DNA of 64,000 nt, from contig NC_046683.1 in NCBI RefSeq assembly GCF_009870125.1, forward strand, positions 48,375,869 through 48,439,868, given 5' to 3'. The translations under genes and the position numbers were made by a program. The notes under the pieces were generated by a model, which searched no databases, was not told the origin of the DNA, and saw nothing but the letters and a program-made list of their open reading frames with translations. Of this stretch, positions 7,667-16,941 are shown piece by piece. This DNA comes from Drosophila pseudoobscura. Its lineage: Eukaryota; Arthropoda; Insecta; Diptera; Drosophilidae. Within the stretch, counting starts at the first letter, position 1; each line of letters begins with the position of its first letter.

Positions 7667-8273
7667 CTGAAAAGCAAACTGTATACTCAGAATTAAAAAT
7701 ATGTGTACGAAATCTAAGGAGATCATTTATTCCCTGAGTAAGATCAATAAGTAAATAACCATGTGGTTCATCTGTCACCTCCTTATATATTCTGAAGAGC
7801 TCCTGAGAATTTTCAGGATAAATTTGTCTTGCTAAGCATTGAAATTGTAGCTTATCCCTAGGATTTTTGAACGCAACGATGTATTTTGTGTTTAGTGAAA
7901 TATCTCGAGTATGTGATGATTTATGAAATATATTTTGTGTAACCACTATTACGGATAAATTCCTGTGGTGTGATCCTTTTGTAAATAGCTCACAGACATT
8001 TTTATTAAATGCACCCATCATTAAGTCATCTAGTATTAAAAGAATAGGCTCATGATTTTCATTTTCAATTGTTTCGGGAACTCCTTTATAGTATTCGATG
8101 GTATTAAAATTTGGCTTAGCATGCTCCTCTCCATAACACCAAATTATTCGATTAATTGAAATGCTCAGCAAATCATTTCTTTTGTTTATTAAATTTTCTA
8201 AAAACGTTGTCTTACCAGATCCTGAAGGACCGCAAATAAGCATTGTAAAAGGATGTATAAATTGCTTAAACAT
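7587..8273 (-). CDS. FtsK/HerA-type genome-packaging ATPase (228 aa)
   Basis: Packaging ATPase of the A32-like group in Polintons and related viruses. The Walker A P-loop GPSGSGKT is at residues 15-22 and a Walker B-like LLILDD at 78-83. A sensor-like VIVVTQN follows at about 110. It would pump element DNA into an empty capsid using ATP. Length is normal for the family. It is the most upstream large gene of the virion block, followed with an 80-base overlap by the GGFLP-tail protein. No lesion is seen. Confidence 0.9.
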   Translation of the reverse strand: MFKQFIHPFTMLICGPSGSGKTTFLENLINKRNDLLSISINRIIWCYGEEHAKPNFNTIEYYKGVPETIENENHEPILLILDDLMMGAFNKNVCELFTKGSHHRNLSVIVVTQNIFHKSSHTRDISLNTKYIVAFKNPRDKLQFQCLARQIYPENSQELFRIYKEVTDEPHGYLLIDLTQGINDLLRFRTHIFNSEYTVCFSDENGLQKESKSTESEQTFIVCAQKGK

Positions 8274-8332
8274 TTTTGGGCTATGTTTTATTTATTAATA
8301 TTTTATAAATGTTTTCTAACATCTAAGATATT

Positions 8333-8473
8333 CTAATTACGCGTCTCCTGATCGCGCTTTTTGGGGCAGTTTTTTTCTAAGTGAGTATCAGAGCCGCAAT
8401 AATTACAATAAACAACTTGTGTGTATCCGCTTTTGTGAGGATCCTTTTCAAACAAACGCTTAAATGAATCCAT
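8333..8473 (-). CDS. 46-aa CCHC zinc-knuckle protein
   Basis: A short minus-strand frame with ATG at 8473 and TAG at 8333. The centre reads CNYCGSDTHLEKNC, an exact C-x2-C-x4-H-x4-C zinc knuckle (residues 23-36), flanked by basic residues (KKRDQETR). Zinc knuckles bind single-stranded nucleic acid and are typical of retroviral nucleocapsids. It fills what would otherwise be a gap between the ATPase and the 171-aa gene, in the same orientation and with normal spacing. Its precise motif in such a short frame makes chance unlikely. A genome-binding or packaging role beside the ATPase is inference. Confidence 0.72.
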   Translation of the reverse strand: MDSFKRLFEKDPHKSGYTQVVYCNYCGSDTHLEKNCPKKRDQETRN

Positions 8474-8517
8474 TTTAAACAACTAGTTACTACAAGTGCT
8501 GAATATAAACTGAAAAT

Positions 8518-9033
8518 CTAAACATATGAGTCACCATTACAGTAGATAGCGTAGTTAGAATTTTCCAAGATAACAAATAGCTTAAATAAATTATTTAGAG
8601 CACATCTAAGAGGAATTTTTTTGTGGATTCTACAGTTTGTAAAAAAATTTGGATAAAATGTGAGACTTTTTCCAATATCGATATCAATAATATTATTTGT
8701 TAAATACTTAGATAAAAACTTTTTTTTAATTTCACCACGTACAATAACGGTGCTAAATCTATTTAGTGGTGAAAGTATTTCACCTAAACTTAAATATGAT
8801 ATTTCACCATCTGACCATTCCAATCCATTTATGGTTTGACGATTAATATTTTGTTGTTTAATCATTTCATTATCCAATTCATTCAGATGATATGGTGGTT
8901 TGAAATGAAAGAAGTTTGGTGTTACTGTTCCGGTTTGCATAAACGCCAATTCCTTAATAAAAAGTTGTTTATTATTTCCAAAGACATATTGAAAATCAAC
9001 TATAACGCTTGAATTCCTGTCGATTGTGTTCAT
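8518..9033 (-). CDS. Conserved insect repeat-associated protein, possible RNase H-fold (171 aa)
   Basis: The pattern IVDFQYVFG...FIKELAF, FHFKPPYHL, NGLEWSDGEISYL, VIVRGEIKKKFL and a final CRIHKKIPLRCALNN resembles uncharacterised proteins repeated in insect genomes and associated with large DNA transposons. The opening D-x-Q followed by K-E-L, with later acidic residues, could fit an RNase H/DnaQ-like fold, but a full catalytic set is not evident and I cannot assign activity. It is divergently transcribed from the 229-aa gene, with a shared promoter region between them. Confidence 0.6.
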   Translation of the reverse strand: MNTIDRNSSVIVDFQYVFGNNKQLFIKELAFMQTGTVTPNFFHFKPPYHLNELDNEMIKQQNINRQTINGLEWSDGEISYLSLGEILSPLNRFSTVIVRGEIKKKFLSKYLTNNIIDIDIGKSLTFYPNFFTNCRIHKKIPLRCALNNLFKLFVILENSNYAIYCNGDSYV

Positions 9034-9141
9034 GTTGGTTTGAGATTTTGTAAGAAACTGAATGAGTTGTTGATGCCTATCTCCTTTATATACAGCTCAA
9101 TTTAGTAAGAGTTCTTAGTTTTACAAAAGCATTCAACCCAA
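9034..9141. promoter_or_regulatory. Divergent promoter between virion block and early genes
   Basis: A 108-base gap with ctcctttatatacagctc near 9079-9096, giving TATATAAAGG on the minus strand and TATATACA on the plus strand. It separates the minus-strand block (9033 down to 3789) from the plus-strand pair (9142-10770), so one short region probably drives both. Confidence 0.6.
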
Positions 9142-9831
9142 ATGGACACGCTTCAATCAAAAAGAATTAGGTCCACTAGAAAGAAGCAGGATCACGAAGT
9201 CATTTTCGGTCTCGAATATTATGTAGTACATAATTTAAAACTTAAATGCGGTTTTTCAACTACAAGAAAATTCACTCCAATGATATGGATGCAGCAAAGC
9301 AAAAACAATTTCGTCGGTTTAGATAAAGATGAATGGATGCAATTGGTTACATACAAAGAGTATATCCAATTGAAACTTGATCAGTATGATTTTTTGATGC
9401 CTGATACAATTATAGACCATCCATTATTACCCACAATTAAGTGTAATTTTAGATTTCGAAAATCAGATAAGCAGTATGTGTTTATAATAAATCAGTTTGG
9501 AAATAAAATTGAATTTGATAGTGAGTCCTGGAGATCGTTTTTAAGATTAGGCATTTTTTTTACCACATTTTTATGTTGGAATACGATACTTAAGCAACAA
9601 ATTATATACCTCTACTATAATAATATTATTCCTAAGTGTGCAGCCTTACAAAAATTTGATGTTCAACTAGCTGATTTAGACGGTACTTATGATAGAAATG
9701 TGCAAATAGATTTAACCCGTTTATGCTTTGAAATTTCCAAAAAAATGTGTAATCAAATAAAACGCGATGTTCTTGAGTATAAGCAAACACTTTTAAATAA
9801 GCAATCATCCCAACATAACAATAGAAAATAA
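9142..9831 (+). CDS. Conserved Polinton protein of unknown function (229 aa)
   Basis: I recognise this only as a recurrent insect Polinton gene. Visible features are a basic N-terminus (RIRSTRKKQD), the block STTRKFTPMIWMQQS followed by GLDKDEWMQLV (about 39-69), a beta-rich middle, and a C-terminal helix with KKMCNQIKRDVLEYKQ. No enzyme motif is clear. It ends 15 bases before the integrase start, in the same direction, so the two are probably co-expressed. Confidence 0.68.
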   Translation: MDTLQSKRIRSTRKKQDHEVIFGLEYYVVHNLKLKCGFSTTRKFTPMIWMQQSKNNFVGLDKDEWMQLVTYKEYIQLKLDQYDFLMPDTIIDHPLLPTIKCNFRFRKSDKQYVFIINQFGNKIEFDSESWRSFLRLGIFFTTFLCWNTILKQQIIYLYYNNIIPKCAALQKFDVQLADLDGTYDRNVQIDLTRLCFEISKKMCNQIKRDVLEYKQTLLNKQSSQHNNRK

Positions 9832-9846
9832 AAAATTATATTAAAA

Positions 9847-10770
9847 ATGAGTAAGCAACAAGTTGTTAATGAAATACATAAGCCTGCTAGAAGAAATTTT
9901 ATTCGTCGTAAATTCGTACAAAAGGGAATTAATGACACGTGGCAAATCGATTTAGTTGAAATGATACCCTTTTATAAGGAAAACAAAGGATATAGGTACT
10001 TGCTGACAGTAATTGACACGTTCTCGAAGTTTGCATATGCAGTTCCCGTTAAGTCTAAAACAGCTTTAGATGTTTTATCAGCATTGAAGAAAATATTAAA
10101 AATATCTAAACATAAACCTAAAAATATTCAATCTGATCAAGGAAAGGAGTTTTTTAATGTAGCCTTCGGAGAGTTAATGAAAAAGAATAACATTAACCAT
10201 TACCATACATATACACACCTTAAAGCATCTATTTGTGAACGTTTTAATAGAACATTAAAAAATCGTATGTGGAAAATCTTTAGTATGCAGGGTAATCATA
10301 CGTGGATTTATATCTTGCATGACTTACTAAAAGATTATAATAATTCATATCACCGTACTATAAAAATGAGGCCTATAGATGTAAACAAACAAAATGAAGA
10401 GTTTATTTTGAAAACAGCTTATAATATTTGTAAGGTATTTCCTAAACACAAGTTTTCCATTGGTGATCCTGTTAGAATAAGTAAATATAAAGGTATTTTT
10501 ACAAAGGGCTATGATCCAAACTGGACAGCCGAAGTTTTTAAAATTTTAAAAGTAAAGTCTACTAATCCTGTAACATATGAGCTGGAGGACTATAAGGGGG
10601 AAATGATCAAAGGCTCATTTTATGATCAAGAACTCCAAAAAGTTAAAGATGAAAATGCTTTCTTAGTGGAAAAAATACTTAGAAGGAAAAAAGAACAAGT
10701 TTTTGTTAAATGGTTAGGTTTCGATGAAACACACAATTCATGGATAGATAAAAAGAGTATATTAAAATAA
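9847..10770 (+). CDS. Polinton integrase with C-terminal chromodomain (307 aa)
   Basis: Retroviral-type rve integrase that joins the element ends to host DNA, producing the 6-bp duplication. The D,D,E triad is visible: Asp35 in WQIDLVEM, Asp97 in IQSDQGKEF and Glu131 in CERFNRTLK. The typical VIDTFSKFAYAVPVK lies between. An SH3-like segment with FSIGDPVRIS follows at about 205. Residues about 273-307 form a chromodomain (VEKILRRKKEQVFVKWLGF...SWI), which could guide insertion to modified histones. There is no N-terminal HHCC zinc finger, which is common in this family. The frame is intact. Confidence 0.95.
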   Translation: MSKQQVVNEIHKPARRNFIRRKFVQKGINDTWQIDLVEMIPFYKENKGYRYLLTVIDTFSKFAYAVPVKSKTALDVLSALKKILKISKHKPKNIQSDQGKEFFNVAFGELMKKNNINHYHTYTHLKASICERFNRTLKNRMWKIFSMQGNHTWIYILHDLLKDYNNSYHRTIKMRPIDVNKQNEEFILKTAYNICKVFPKHKFSIGDPVRISKYKGIFTKGYDPNWTAEVFKILKVKSTNPVTYELEDYKGEMIKGSFYDQELQKVKDENAFLVEKILRRKKEQVFVKWLGFDETHNSWIDKKSILK

Positions 10771-10885
10771 TTAAGCACGCAAAATATTTATCAGATTTAA
10801 TTTATTTTTGTGTATTTTTTTACATTGAAATATAGTTTTAATTATACACAAATTAAAAATAATAATAATATAATGTTAAATTTAC

Positions 10886-13800
10886 TTATACCATATTTTG
10901 TGTATTATTACTAGCACCTAAAATATTTTTAATTTCATAGTGATTATGAGCTAATGTTGAAATATTATCAGGTAATATAAATCTTTTGTCATCCTTATAA
11001 TTTAGACTTATCTTATTTACAATTTCAGTATAAATTTTATGACCTCTACTTCTAATAACTCTCTGTTGTCCATAATAAGTTTTTTTATGTTTAATGCATT
11101 CAATATAATGAGTATGAGTTAATCGTTTAACTACTGACTTTTTTACGCCTTTAACCTTTTTTACGTTATAGTCAGTGTTATCATCTTTAGCAATTAAATA
11201 TGAGTATGCTTTCGCTTTTAATCCTGCAAACGACGTCATTATTTTTCCTGCATTTTCGTCTTTCATTAATCCAAGCTCTTTGTTATTAGCGAGATTGATA
11301 CCGAATCTGTTTGAGGCTAGGTAATTGGATGTATCAAAGCGATTAGGATTGAATTTAATTAAATCATAAAAATCTTCTTCTGATGATATAATAAATGAAT
11401 CTGTATCCATATAGAGTATTTTTGATGATGGACATTTTACAGAATGAAAATTATAGAAATAGTCATACATTAACCATTTTGAAAGTTCTAGTACACTAAC
11501 TCCAATGTATATGGGCTTATCATAAAAAATTCGGGACTTAGTTGATTCAATGGCAGCCAAATTATCTCCAAAGATTTCAACACTGTGGAAATTATGTCTT
11601 GCTATGCGTTGTCTAAACCCTGCTGAGTTTTGTCTTGACTCATAATGCTTAACTAATGCAACCTCACGACGTTTTTCTACATTCTCCATTGTTTTACCGT
11701 AAACGGCATTAACCATTAATTTGTAAAAGTTTATCTCAAAGTCATTGCTAGCTAATTTTCTAAGAGATGTATTGAGGTCAATATATGGTTTCAGCCAACA
11801 GGACTGATTAAATGATAAAACTCTAGATATTTTTTCTAAAATCATACCTTGCTCTATACATAACTGTAGCTGCTTCAAATGAATTATATAGTTCTTTTTA
11901 TCACTTAAGTCAGCTATTAGTTTTGTCTGCTTTCCTCCTGGTGGAATCTTATTTTCGGGGCAAAAAGGTAAACTATTATGCTTATTATGAATATCATCAG
12001 GATATCGCAAATCTACTTCTAAAATATATCCAACATCACTAGATGCCGATATGCTAAGAACGTTGAAAGATGAAATTTCATCGTTACTTAGAAATTTAAA
12101 ATTAGAAAATGGAAGGGGTTGACTCATAGCCCATCCATATAAGTTGTTGGCGTCAATATATGAAAGGAAATTTATGGGTTCGTTAGGCTTAAATTTATTA
12201 TTTAAATATTTGTTATTTGCTGTTGCAATCCGTTGAGTGCATTGAGTCAATCCTCCACGAACAGCAGTTTTTAAAAAATTATAAATGTCAGGATCACTAA
12301 CAAGTTCTAATTCTACTCTTGTGTATTTTAACATTGCATCCCATGAAACTGAAGGAGCAGTAACATAATTAATGGGGTCTAACCTGTACACTCGGGAACA
12401 AAGACTCCTAAAATTCTCAAATACATCAGCAAGAATTAAAACATCGCTTTCCAAATATAATTTTAAATAATCTCTAATAGATTTGCAATTAAATGCGTTC
12501 CAAACCTTCTGGGCAAAGTTGTAGTCTTCAACACTACATTCCTCATCATTCAGTGAATTATAAAAATTATCTCGCGAAGGAAGCAGGGATTCATCAAATT
12601 TTTCAAAACTATCCAAATAATCATAGGGAAATACTCCCTTTCGTCGTAGCATATCAAATTTTTCACCTTGATATTTACTTCTCAAAATTTTAAAATTCGC
12701 TATGTTCATATAACTAGCGAGTTTTTCTAAGCTTGAATTTAAAAATCTATTTGAATCTATATATCTAATTTTATATTGATGAAGATAAGATTCATCGAGC
12801 TTACAAATTTGAGTTAACGCAATATATAACTCTTTATTGCAAGGAATGGGTCTTAGTTCATCTTTTATTGACGTAACAAATAAATGTATATCATAACGAG
12901 ATAAGTTATGAAAAACTACCGGGAAAAAGGGATCGCTTAATCTAAATGTCTGTTTACACAGCTTATGAATAGGACCTACATATTGTCCTGTAAACTGATC
13001 AAAGAATTTTTCTCGATCATCATCAGAAATTTGTTTCTCGCAGGCATAGCATTCACCGTGTTCCTGGTAATCCTCTTCCCAAATGTTAAACTGATAGATT
13101 GGTTTTTTATAAGACTTCCAGTACTTCTCATAAAGTCCATCGGTTTTCATCCTAAGTGCTTGACAAAATTTTTGGATACAATCCGGTCCTGAAATAACGA
13201 AATCATAATGTTTATGAGTTTATTGCCTTTGCTGGAATGTTAAAATATTTACCTTCGTATGTCCACATCTCATTTAGATGTTCATTGTATTTATGTACAA
13301 TATAAAATGATGCTGCACATGCTGTATGCCTCTGTGCCATAGTAGTTGATGATTTTGATGGATCATTAAGATTTATATCGTAATTTTCCAAAACTGCTTC
13401 GATGTCAGCATAAATTACTACTGGTGGAGATAGTTTTTTAGAAAAACTTTTGAATACAGTTTTGGTATTAGGTTCAGGATACAAAGCAGCAACTTTTCCA
13501 CACTCTTTAGTGTCATGTATAGTATTTGTTGTACTATAAAATTGCAAGCAGTTCTCGCAAAAATATGCCGTATTATGGGATTTACTATGTTGTGAATAAC
13601 ATAATTTTCTCATGCACGTTATATATGCATAATGCATCATTTGCATATTATCACTATTAATTCCAAGCAAGTTTATGTGGTGAGTCCGAATTTTCTTAGT
13701 CCTCACTGTGGGTCCCACAACGTTTTTTCCATTCTCATCGACTTCATAAACATTGATGCTAAAATCCTCATTTGCTGATTCGAATCGCTTGATTCCTTTG

Positions 13801-14882
13801 CTTGTTATTGGAAACTCAATTCCGGAAAAATTTAATCTTACTCCTTCATAATAAATGATGTCTTGCCGTATGTTTCCGCATCGATAGGATGATGGTATTG
13901 TTAACTTATCTCGGGAAATTTTTTTTAATGCTGCTGTTTGATATATAGTTTTAAGGTGTGTTCCATAGGCTAATGATGCTAAAACACACCACTTGAAACA
14001 AAAATCATCGTCATTTTTAACATTTATGAGTGCATTTCGTGACTTAATTTTTTTGGGAGCTTGGATAAACCTGTTTGCAGCGATATGCTCTAGTTTTATC
14101 ATGGTAAGTTCAAAATATTTAAAACACTTTATTGCCCAACCTGAATCCTTCTCCTGGAATTCACTGCTGAGAGTTATCAAATTTTCTATTGTATCATTTA
14201 GATGATCATCAATCAGCTCGTTTTCATATATTGGGTTGTATGGCGTAATGAAATGCTTCATTGTTTCTGTTAAGCTTTCATCATCAGTGTTTTTAACGTA
14301 TAATCCATATACTTTTAAATTGTATTTTATGGATCTGTACTCACTCATGCAGTGACGCAATAAATTGATAATATCATTTTTGCAATCATAAAAAAACTCT
14401 TTTAAATCAATCTGTTCACTTTTATTTGAGTGAACACGATATGATTTTAAAGGAAATCGCGACTCCGTTGAAATTAAAATAACGTTTTCATTTTCCTCTA
14501 GTTGAGCTGCTCTTGCATTCTTATGTTTGTCCGACATCATATGGCGTCTTTCCCTAGACGAAGGGTAACTTTCACCGCAAATTGAACAGTCAGTAATCCT
14601 TAGGTCCATCGGAGTATCCAATCGAGGCCGTTTTGAAGCTCCTGACGTTGAAGCACCTTGAAGATCACTTGAATTAGATCCTTTGCTCATAAGAATCTCA
14701 AAAGCATTCCTAGGTCCCAAGCATGCTTCATAATGACTATCAAACTCTATTAAGTCGATGGACTTAGAGCAAAGGTCACACACTACATTATTACGCAAAT
14801 CAGAGCATCTCTCATAATGAGATTGAAACTCTGAAAAGTCAACGGACTTATCACACATGTTGCACTGAACTTTTGATGCCAT
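10886..14882 (-). CDS. Protein-primed DNA polymerase B (pPolB), 1310 aa in two exons
   Basis: Replicates the element. Exon 1 is 14882-13253, exon 2 is 13188-10886. The 64-nt intron has donor GTAAAT after GAAG and acceptor TTTCAG before GACCGG, and joins the two frames exactly. The N-terminus has zinc-binding modules (CNMCDKS...HYERC, CDLCSKS...HYEAC, CSICGES...H). Exonuclease motifs: YADIEAVLE (about 490), FHNLSRYD (about 640), YLESDVLILADV (about 789). Polymerase motifs: DANNLYGWAM (about 886), KLMVNAVYGKTMEN (about 1039) and YMDTDSF with the catalytic DTD (about 1137). Length is normal for Polinton polymerases. Without the intron it would look like two broken genes. A TATAAAA at 15011-15017 lies upstream. 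Confidence 0.94.
13189..13252 (-). other. 64-nt spliceosomal intron in pPolB
   Basis: Donor GTAAAT and acceptor TTATTTCAG on the minus strand, with an in-frame stop inside (TCATAAAC region). Removal restores the conserved sequence from WTYEG into PDCIQKF with phase 1 on both sides. It is the same length as the intron in the 106-aa gene at 2832-2895 and in the usual size range for short Drosophila introns. Confidence 0.88.
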
Positions 14883-15104
14883 TTTAAGTTTTATTTATTT
14901 ATTTATTTTTTTTTTTGTATCGAACTAACCACTTTCACTATTGAAACAGGACTAAGGGTTTCCTTTTTAAATGGTATCTTTTTAGGCCCCTCCCAAACAC
15001 CTTCTTAATCTTTTATATCCAAAACAACAGTACCTGTTCACAAACCTGTTTCAAACGATCCCTACTGGGTCAATCTAATAATATGAGGGAAAGGTTACAA
15101 CCTC
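14883..15104 (-). promoter_or_regulatory. pPolB upstream region with TATA box at 15011-15017
   Basis: Read on the minus strand, TATAAAAG lies about 130 bases before the pPolB ATG. A leader with AAATAAAT repeats precedes the start. The region borders the inner end of the right TIR at 15105. Nothing else is seen. Confidence 0.5.
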
Positions 15105-15349
15105 TATTCTACCTGAAATCCACTTATTCTTTTTGTGTAATCCTCACGTGGAAGAAACCTGTTTCAAACGAATCCTATGATTCTCTTGTAATAAGAGGAA
15201 GTGAAATTCAACCAATCAAAAGTAAAACAGAAACATTTAAAATAAATAGTGGTTAAATGTGTTATATTTATTATATATGTACATATGTATATATTATTTT
15301 TAGAAAAATACATAAAATATTCTTATTATATAAATATGTATTCGTATTA

Positions 15350-15703
15350 TTAAAATTTCGCCTCAGCTAATTTTACCGCAGCAATTAAGTCATCATCATC
15401 TTCGTCCCGAAGTAGTTCCTGGAGTTGAGATCTTTTATCATCATCCTGATTATCTACTAAATCGAAAATGTTGTCATCATCCGGGAAAATGTATGCTGGA
15501 TTATCATTATTAGACGTTGCATTCCTTGGGTCATCGTCGTCATCATCCCATTTAATGTCACTTAACCAGGTCAAGTTGCTCTCGAGATAGGTTTGAGTCT
15601 TAATCCCAAAAATCAAGGACAGGTCTACGGAGCTCGGCTGAGAGTCCAGATTTATGGTTGATTCCGGTTGGGAATCGATAAAAATGATTTCAAGGTCATC
15701 CAT
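15350..15703 (-). CDS. Acidic 117-aa protein encoded in the right TIR
   Basis: Identical in amino-acid sequence to the left-TIR gene at 1496-1849 and transcribed from its own TATA box (15756-15762, minus) in the inner 373-bp arm. Function is unknown. Being in the TIR, the two copies can be kept identical by the replication or conversion that homogenises element ends. Confidence 0.72.
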   Translation of the reverse strand: MDDLEIIFIDSQPESTINLDSQPSSVDLSLIFGIKTQTYLESNLTWLSDIKWDDDDDDPRNATSNNDNPAYIFPDDDNIFDLVDNQDDDKRSQLQELLRDEDDDDLIAAVKLAEAKF

Positions 15704-16481
15704 CGTTGTTGAAAGATTACTAGTTTATGTCCTAGCTGTTAGCTGTGAGTAGTTATTATATAGGCACTTTGCTATGGGACAGTGGTAGGTACACAAAGGA
15801 GGAATATAAATTATAGAGAAAGTAGAAAGGTTCAAGGGCATCGAAACCGTTTTTCAGGAAACACTTAAAAAATACCTCTAAACTATCACATTAGATTCAT
15901 TGCAAAGGGATGACCTACCTGTTTGAGGGTTGTTTGAATCGCAACACGGGACCAATCGTAAAAACAGGTTCATTGACAGTAAGTGGGAGGAGAGAGAATA
16001 TAAATGAGCGAAGGATCGATTTGAGAGGATTTTACATGGTTGAGAAACAGGATTAAGATCGAAGTTAGTTCACATTATCGCCGATAGGTGGCGCCACCAA
16101 GTAGTAAGGATACGGGACAGACGTATATTTACTCTAAGTAGCATTAATTAATTTTGATGTCTTCCTATTATAATTTTATTCTTTGCGTGCTCCTATATAT
16201 ATCTCCATTAATTTGTGTTCTCTTACCATTCAACCCTCTATACGGACATCTAGATACCCAGGTTTCCAACCTATGTTTTCTATAGGATGTAAATTTCAGA
16301 AACTTCACACATTTGTTTTCCCAATTCAATGTTTATAAAATATCCTATAAGTATTTATTTAACTTGACCAGTTAATAACATAGCAGAAATTGGTTCCCAA
16401 TTCAATGTTAATAAAATATCTTATAAGTATTTATTTAACATGATCACGTAATAACATAGCAATATGATGCACACTTACATT

Positions 16482-16533
16482 CAACATGTTGCCAAGCTGC
16501 ACATGCTTAAGCAAATGTTGCTGCAACATGTTG
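16482..16533. promoter_or_regulatory. Palindrome cluster in the right TIR spacer
   Basis: Mirror copy of the 666-717 cluster: CAACATGTTG at 16482-16491 and 16524-16533 with GCTTAAGC between them. Confidence 0.45.
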
Positions 16534-16920
16534 CGAATTTGGTAATTCAGTGTAAAAAGTCGCTGTCCCGTATCCTTACTACTTGGTGGCGCCACCTATC
16601 GGCGATAATGTGAACTAACTTCGATCTTAATCCTGTTTCTCAACCATGTAAAATCCTCTCAAATCGATCCTTCGCTCATTTATATTCTCTCTCCTCCCAC
16701 TTACTGTCAATGAACCTGTTTTTACGATTGGTCCCGTGTTGCGATTCAAACAACCCTCAAACAGGTAGGTCATCCCTTTGCAATGAATCTAATGTGATAG
16801 TTTAGAGGTATTTTTTAAGTGTTTCCTGAAAAACGGTTTCGATGCCCTTGAACCTTTCTACTTTCTCTATAATTTATATTCCTCCTTTGTGTACCTACCA
16901 CTGTCCCATAGCAAAGTGCC

Positions 16921-16927
16921 TATATAA
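16921..16927 (+). promoter_or_regulatory. Outward-facing TATA box in the right Polinton tip
   Basis: TATATAA ends 8 bases inside the element border and points toward Cip4. The expected start, about 30 bases downstream, is in host DNA near 16951. The same sequence in inner position is the presumed promoter of the acidic gene. Confidence 0.45.
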
Positions 16928-16935
16928 TAACTACT

Positions 16936-16941
16936 CATCTC
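16936..16941. repeat. Right target-site duplication (catctc)
   Basis: Repeats 258-263 exactly and abuts the terminal aactact of the element. Confidence 0.93.

Larger units (their letters stand above)
264..16935. mobile_element. Complete Polinton/Maverick DNA transposon, 16,672 bp
   Basis: A self-synthesising large DNA transposon related to double-jelly-roll viruses. It has a 6-bp target duplication (catctc), 1,831-bp terminal inverted repeats starting with AGTAGTT, and the diagnostic gene set: chromodomain integrase (+), protein-primed PolB (-), FtsK/HerA packaging ATPase (-), adenain-like protease (-), major capsid protein (-) and penton-like protein (-), plus about ten small genes. No core gene shows a frameshift or premature stop; PolB is open once a 64-nt intron is removed. 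It is AT-rich compared with its host flanks. The two TIRs have equal length and match wherever I compared them, including identical 117-aa genes, which suggests recent insertion or recent end homogenisation. Capsid genes make it a potential virus, but particle formation is not shown by sequence. Confidence 0.96.
15105..16935 (-). repeat. Right terminal inverted repeat of the Polinton (1,831 bp)
   Basis: Mirror copy of 264-2094 with the same nested layout: acidic gene at 15350-15703, inner arm 15748-16120, spacer 16121-16562, terminal arm 16563-16935. It ends in ...aactact immediately before the duplicated catctc. Confidence 0.95.
15748..16935. repeat. Foldback terminus, right copy (arms 15748-16120 and 16563-16935)
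   Basis: Mirror of the left foldback. Four copies of the 373-bp arm therefore exist in the element, two per end, in alternating orientation. Confidence 0.93.

Noticed and set aside
13189..13252. pPolB as two separate genes or a frameshifted pseudogene
   Set aside because: A phase-matched GT/AG intron joins the halves and restores conserved sequence.
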